A stretch of DNA of 64,000 nt from Cunninghamia lanceolata (lineage: Eukaryota > Streptophyta > Pinopsida > Cupressales > Cupressaceae): assembly GCA_027924645.1 (NCBI GenBank), contig BSBN01001362.1, positions 2,138,501 to 2,202,500 on the forward strand, in the 5' to 3' direction. The translations under genes and the position numbers were made by a program. The first letter of the stretch is position 1. Each line of letters starts with the position of its first letter. This document shows, piece after piece, positions 59,761-64,000 of the stretch. The notes under the pieces are model-generated. The model was not told the DNA's origin, ran no database searches, and saw nothing but the letters and a program-made list of their open reading frames with translations.

Positions 59761-60428
59761 AGGTCTACGAATGTTTTGAATCCTACAGCTTTGTCTCCGT
59801 GATAATTTTACAGTCGGATTCTTCCCAGTTTTGACCAAATAATATATTGAGGGTTTCATTTTATATAGTCTATTCCTAGTTTACATAAAAAGCTTATAAT
59901 GGTTAACATTTACCATGTTGTTTTAGCATTCTGTTCACATTATTCTTCCCAGTTTTGATCAAATAATGTTTTAGCATTCTATTCACATAATTATACCTTA
60001 ATTAAACTTTTATGTTTTAGAATGGTTTCGTTTATTTTAAAGGTATATATTTTACAATTGTATTCTTACCTATTTTATGTACGACAAGCATTTTGGGTTG
60101 GCACATAGCATATAATGGGCAGCTTCATTCAAAAGATTAAATCATGTATGTTTATATATATATATTTGAAGGTTCATTGACAACAGTTAAGGGTTTCATT
60201 ATATCAGGGTTTCAAATGTTTTGAATCCTACAGCTTTGTCTCATTAATAATTTTACAGTCAGATTCTTCTTAGTTTTGTCCGAATACTATTTATTAATTA
60301 TTATTACATTAAATATTTACAATTGTTTTCATATGTTGTAATGCGATATATTGAGGGTTTCATTTTATATAATCTATCCAGGGTTTATATAAAAAACTTC
60401 CACATATATTCAGATTAGACTGTTAATG

Positions 60429-60700
60429 TACTATATATATATATATACATGTCTATCTATATACCTATGTATATATGTTGACATATGTATATAGATAGAC
60501 ATATGTATATCTATATACATATCTGTATACATTATCTATATATCTATATACATATCTGTATATCTATAGACAAATGTATATTGATATACATTTGTATATC
60601 TATAGATAGACATATGTATATTGATAGACATATGTGTGTGTGCATCTATGTGTGTATACATGTATATCTATAGACATACACATATCTATAAACATATACA
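60429..60700. repeat. TA/TATG/TATC microsatellite region
   Basis: Runs of TATATA and repeated GACATATGTATAT and CTATAGACATA words. Further runs lie at 61075-61205 and 61425-61480. The sequence AGCCTAGA...GTTAACATTT follows both the first and second run (60702 and 61212), indicating a duplicated ~500 bp segment. Open frames here are repeat-derived. Confidence 0.85.
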
Positions 60701-61634
60701 GCCTAGACAGTGTTAACATTTTAGGCTGGTACTTAATATTTCAACATTCAAACTCAACAATCAAATTCAATTCTGCTTATCATATCATTGAATACAATAG
60801 CTTCTACCGACTTAATCAAATTCAAACTCAACAACCAATTTCAATGCATTCCTTTTTCAAATTTGGATCCATTATAAGAGGAACATTATGAGCATAGACA
60901 TTGTTTTTAGCATAAATTTCATGAAGGATCGCTGCAAAACCTATCTAGTACTTAACATTTTAGAATTTTACAATTGCAGCACATCTATATTCAATTTTAG
61001 TCCAATTTGTTTGCACTAACTTTACACCCTCATTCAATTGATTAAATCATGACAGATAATGTATACCTGTACATATAAATATACATATGTATATTCTATA
61101 TGTACATATATATATATATAGATATGTACATATAGAATATACATATGTATATATATATATATATATTTACACATGTATACCTATATACATATGTATATCT
61201 ATAGACATATGCAGCCTAGAAAATGTTAAAATTTCAATTCGATACTTCACATTTCAGCATTTTACAATTATAGAAATACATCTACAATTCAAACTCTGTA
61301 GGGATTTTTAGTCCAATTCGTTTGATGAATTTTGATACATCTTTTCGAGTTGTTTGCTAGAAATTGTTGAAACCCTCAAACGTTTATAATGCACCCTCAA
61401 AAATAAATACATATGCCATAATATTTAATATATATATATACATACAAATATATGAATACATGTATATATTATACATGTATTTCTATATGTGTGTGCATAA
61501 ATTATATAAATTCAAACACATTATGTTTATCGTTCATGTCACCACATTCACCTTATCATGGATGAACAAAAACAAAGGTGTTGGTTTAATTTTCAAATAT
61601 GTTATTAAACACATCAAAGGGCTGTCAGCAGGTT

Positions 61635-61750
61635 TAGGAAATGGGTGGGTAAGTTCCAAGGCTCCACCAACTTGATTTATGGTGGGGTGTTAATAAATAT
61701 ATTTTTAACCTACTCTAACTATAAAAGTGATCAAATGTGTTACCTTTTTT
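61635..61750 (-). repeat. Right long terminal inverted repeat
   Basis: This is the inverted partner of 58575-58696. The outer end reads TGTTACCTTTTTT. Confidence 0.85.
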
Positions 61751-64000
61751 GTAATGCCCTGCCAAGGAACACAGAGGATAACACAACTAAGCTTACAAAA
61801 AGCACAAATATTTTTTTTTTAACGAAAGAAATAACAAAAATCATTCATAACATTTAAATTAAGCTTTATCCTCTAGGGTTCCATGGCTGCATTACTAACG
61901 AACTAAAAAAAGATCTAACCAACATTATGAATTAACTAACCACAATTCATTCCAAGTCTAATTGCATTAGATGAATAAACACATACAATTCCATATTATA
62001 TTATCAGATAAATAAGCATCAAGATCCTGCACATAGGATCACAAGTACATAAACAAGTTCCTTTACAAGAGAGTACAACATTACATTGTTTACAATATCG
62101 CTATCCAGATTACATTAGAGTACATACATCAAGATAATAGTACATGATTCAACTGATATACAAGACTAGAACATGATCATAAGCATCTATTTTCTCAAGC
62201 TAGAACAAAATCTGAAATCCACTACACAAGGTACATCCTTCTTGCACAAAAACAACAGCAAGGGAAACCAATGGAGATAAAAGCACAACCACCCGACCAT
62301 GTGGAACTCTAAGGTCCACCCCCCGTGCTAGGATATAACAATAAGGTCCCACTAAGAAAACAATCAAGAAAGACAGTAGACTAATAGGTGCAAGGACTAC
62401 ACAAGAATTCAATACAACATGGGTTAATAAGAACATCACAAGCAACACAAACAACACTTCTAGAGGCAATCAAACAATGAAAGGAAAAAACACACATTAG
62501 TGAGTGCTAGGTTGTAGTATGGAAGAGTGTCATCGCATGGTCCTAACATGGGTTATCCTAGTAGTCTATCACCAAATGTCAACCCTAATCCATGGGTTAT
62601 CCTAGCAGTCCAAACGCTGGCTCCCATCTATGGTTATCCTGGTAGTCTCTCACTAGACGCTGGCCCCATAGGGTGACAAATGCAAAACCAACATTCCTTT
62701 TGTGAGGACAAAGAAGTTGATCTTGCCAACCACAACCTTCTCATCCCATCCTTAGCCTGAATGAGCACTACAAGAATGGGTGAGGCATCCAATTATCTTA
62801 TTTAGTGTGGAAACTATCCAACCCTCTAAATTTATTATTAAGCTATCACTAGATTAAAAACTTCCAATGGGTTATCATAGCAGCCACTTTGGGCACTAGC
62901 CCCACATTGAAAGCCACTCCCCTACCTACATCTAGAAGACCCTATCCATCAAACAAGACAATTACTATCACAATAACAAGTAACATATGAAATGCAAGGA
63001 ATTTACCTTCTTGCATACAAATCATAATCACAGGGACCAATTCTTGTCCCAAAACATAAACCAAGCATGAACTACCACATTATCATCATGATTCATTTAC
63101 AACACAGAATACACATCATTTCACGTCACACAGAGCAAGGCATTATCCATCTTGCATAGTCATCATAACCACATGAATAGGTACACTGAGTAAAGCATTA
63201 TCCATCTTGCATAGTCATCATAACCACATGAATATGTACACTGAGCAAGGCATTATGCATCTTGCATAGTCATCATAACTACATGAATATGTACACTAAG
63301 CAAGGCATTATCCATCTTGCACATGTATCATACTAACATGAATAGGAGACAATATTTCAAGAATGCATTTCATTCAACTCACATGATGCACACATAGCCA
63401 ACCCCCACACAATCACACCCTCCTAGGCCTCTGGAAACAACTTCCCCAAATGACACAACACTTGACACCATTAAAAACACAATGGTTTCACATCACATTC
63501 ACTCTCAAAGCACATCATAAACTAATACCCTTCAACAATATTTTTAAGGAATGTAACATTAATCCAAGAATGATCAATCATCTAACAATTATAAAGTGAA
63601 TCTATCTCAATAATACATAACTATAACTTTCTAATCACCAATAGCAGTTATAATATGATCATAAGATATAAGTATGATCCACGAGTATCAATATTTTAAC
63701 TAATAATTCTCAAGACTTATTTTTAATTTCATTTAATTAAAATGATTGCAAACAACATGCAAATAACCCTAAGGCATACAAATTAAATAGAACAATTGTT
63801 TACACTATTTACACTGATGTAGATTTCATTAATAATCAGGACAATTTTGTAAATACTATTAAATATAACTGTATAAGCAAGACTAAAAGCCCATGCTATA
63901 AATCTCTTGCACTAGTTAGAATCACAAGATACAAAACCTGAAGCTACAAGAAAAGAACCTTGTTCTAAGGTTAGCTTGAGAAGAAAGAAATACAGAACAA
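61751..64000. other. Unassigned DNA with short tandem repeats
   Basis: No gene, LTR or protein motif was recognised. The minus-strand open frame 62200-62469 is hydrophobic without a known motif and is not called. TGGGTTATCCTAGYAGTC-type modules of ~40 bp occur at about 62552, 62594 and 62632, with a weaker one at about 62870. A 55-bp repeat lies at 63133-63352. Confidence 0.5.
63133..63352. repeat. 55-bp tandem repeat, four copies
   Basis: Units start at 63133, 63188, 63243 and 63298, exactly 55 bases apart. Each contains CATTATCCATCTTGCATAGT and ACATGAATAGGTACACT; the last copy diverges after CATCTTGCA. There are no spacers between units, so this is a minisatellite. Confidence 0.92.

Larger units (their letters stand above)
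58575..61750. mobile_element. Long-TIR DNA element (MULE-like), 3.2 kb, no transposase
   Basis: 58575-58696 and 61635-61750 are inverted copies. The left reads AAAAAGGTAACACACTTGAT and onward through AGAGTAGGTTAAAAATA and TTAACACCCCACCATAAATC. The right end gives the same sequence in complement. Inside are a possible exon (58901-58971), a 157-bp tandem repeat, and AT microsatellites, but no transposase. Long inverted repeats of over 100 bp suggest Mutator-like elements. I found no 9-bp flanking duplication (CCCTTCACT against GTAATGCCC), so the class is tentative. Confidence 0.65.

Noticed and set aside
62200..62469. 89-codon hydrophobic minus-strand open frame
   Set aside because: It could pass as a membrane protein, but there is no recognisable motif, promoter or intron evidence.
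63133..63352. CRISPR-like array
   Set aside because: The 55-bp units are directly adjacent without unique spacers, and the genome is a plant nucleus.

Overview
This is nuclear DNA of a land plant. The evidence is degenerate TTTAGGG/CCCTAAA (Arabidopsis-type telomere) repeats, Ty1/copia elements primed from initiator-Met tRNA, and a Ty3-type gag remnant. I found no convincing host gene and no rRNA, tRNA or CRISPR locus. The mix of old, deeply nested, stop-riddled LTR elements with long interstitial telomere-like arrays is typical of large gymnosperm genomes; conifer is my best guess, not proven. Elements are labelled E1 to E6.

Layout. 1-8122 is a compound satellite of GA-rich and TTTAGGG-like repeats with a ~4.4 kb duplicated module, strand switches and a palindrome, ending in a ~250 bp CT tract. 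8123-9696 is unassigned. 9697-21088 is a plus-strand Tnt1-like copia element (E1) whose 3' LTR is split by a non-coding LTR element (E2, 15439-20774). 21089-30879 is a minus-strand copia fragment (E5), split inside its GAG-pre-integrase domain by a complete minus-strand element, E3 (21187-28497, TSD ATAAC). E3 has four zinc knuckles and an extra ~1,050-codon frame but no pol. 31120-55307 is a copia element (E6) with two 1,357 bp LTRs. Its gag-pol frame is split by a ~16.9 kb DNA transposon (33475-50400). 55308-58574 holds a Ty3-type gag remnant and unassigned DNA. 58575-61750 is a long-TIR element with a possible captured exon. The rest to 64000 is unassigned, with short tandem repeats.

The most interesting object is the 33475-50400 transposon. 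It has inverted ends starting GGGTAAGTGC and a 4-bp TAAT target duplication, and both are confirmed because removing the insert restores the E6 reading frame. It carries a minus-strand, two-exon ~990-codon gene with transposase-like acidic motifs, and a plus-strand gene with five clean phase-0 introns and no family I recognise. Palindromes centred on TTATAA lie near both ends and upstream of the transposase gene. Inside it also sit a 358-bp satellite, a LINE ORF1-like remnant and a 3 kb CCCTAA-like array with a ~468 bp higher-order period.

How the parts work together: E3 shares its polypurine-tract neighbourhood with E6, and E2 shares its own with E1. E3 and E2 therefore look like non-autonomous partners copied by relatives of E6 and E1. 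Every coding frame in the window is broken. In E6 and E3 the stops are mostly TAG, often where a conserved Gln is expected, which fits decay of methylated CAG sites.
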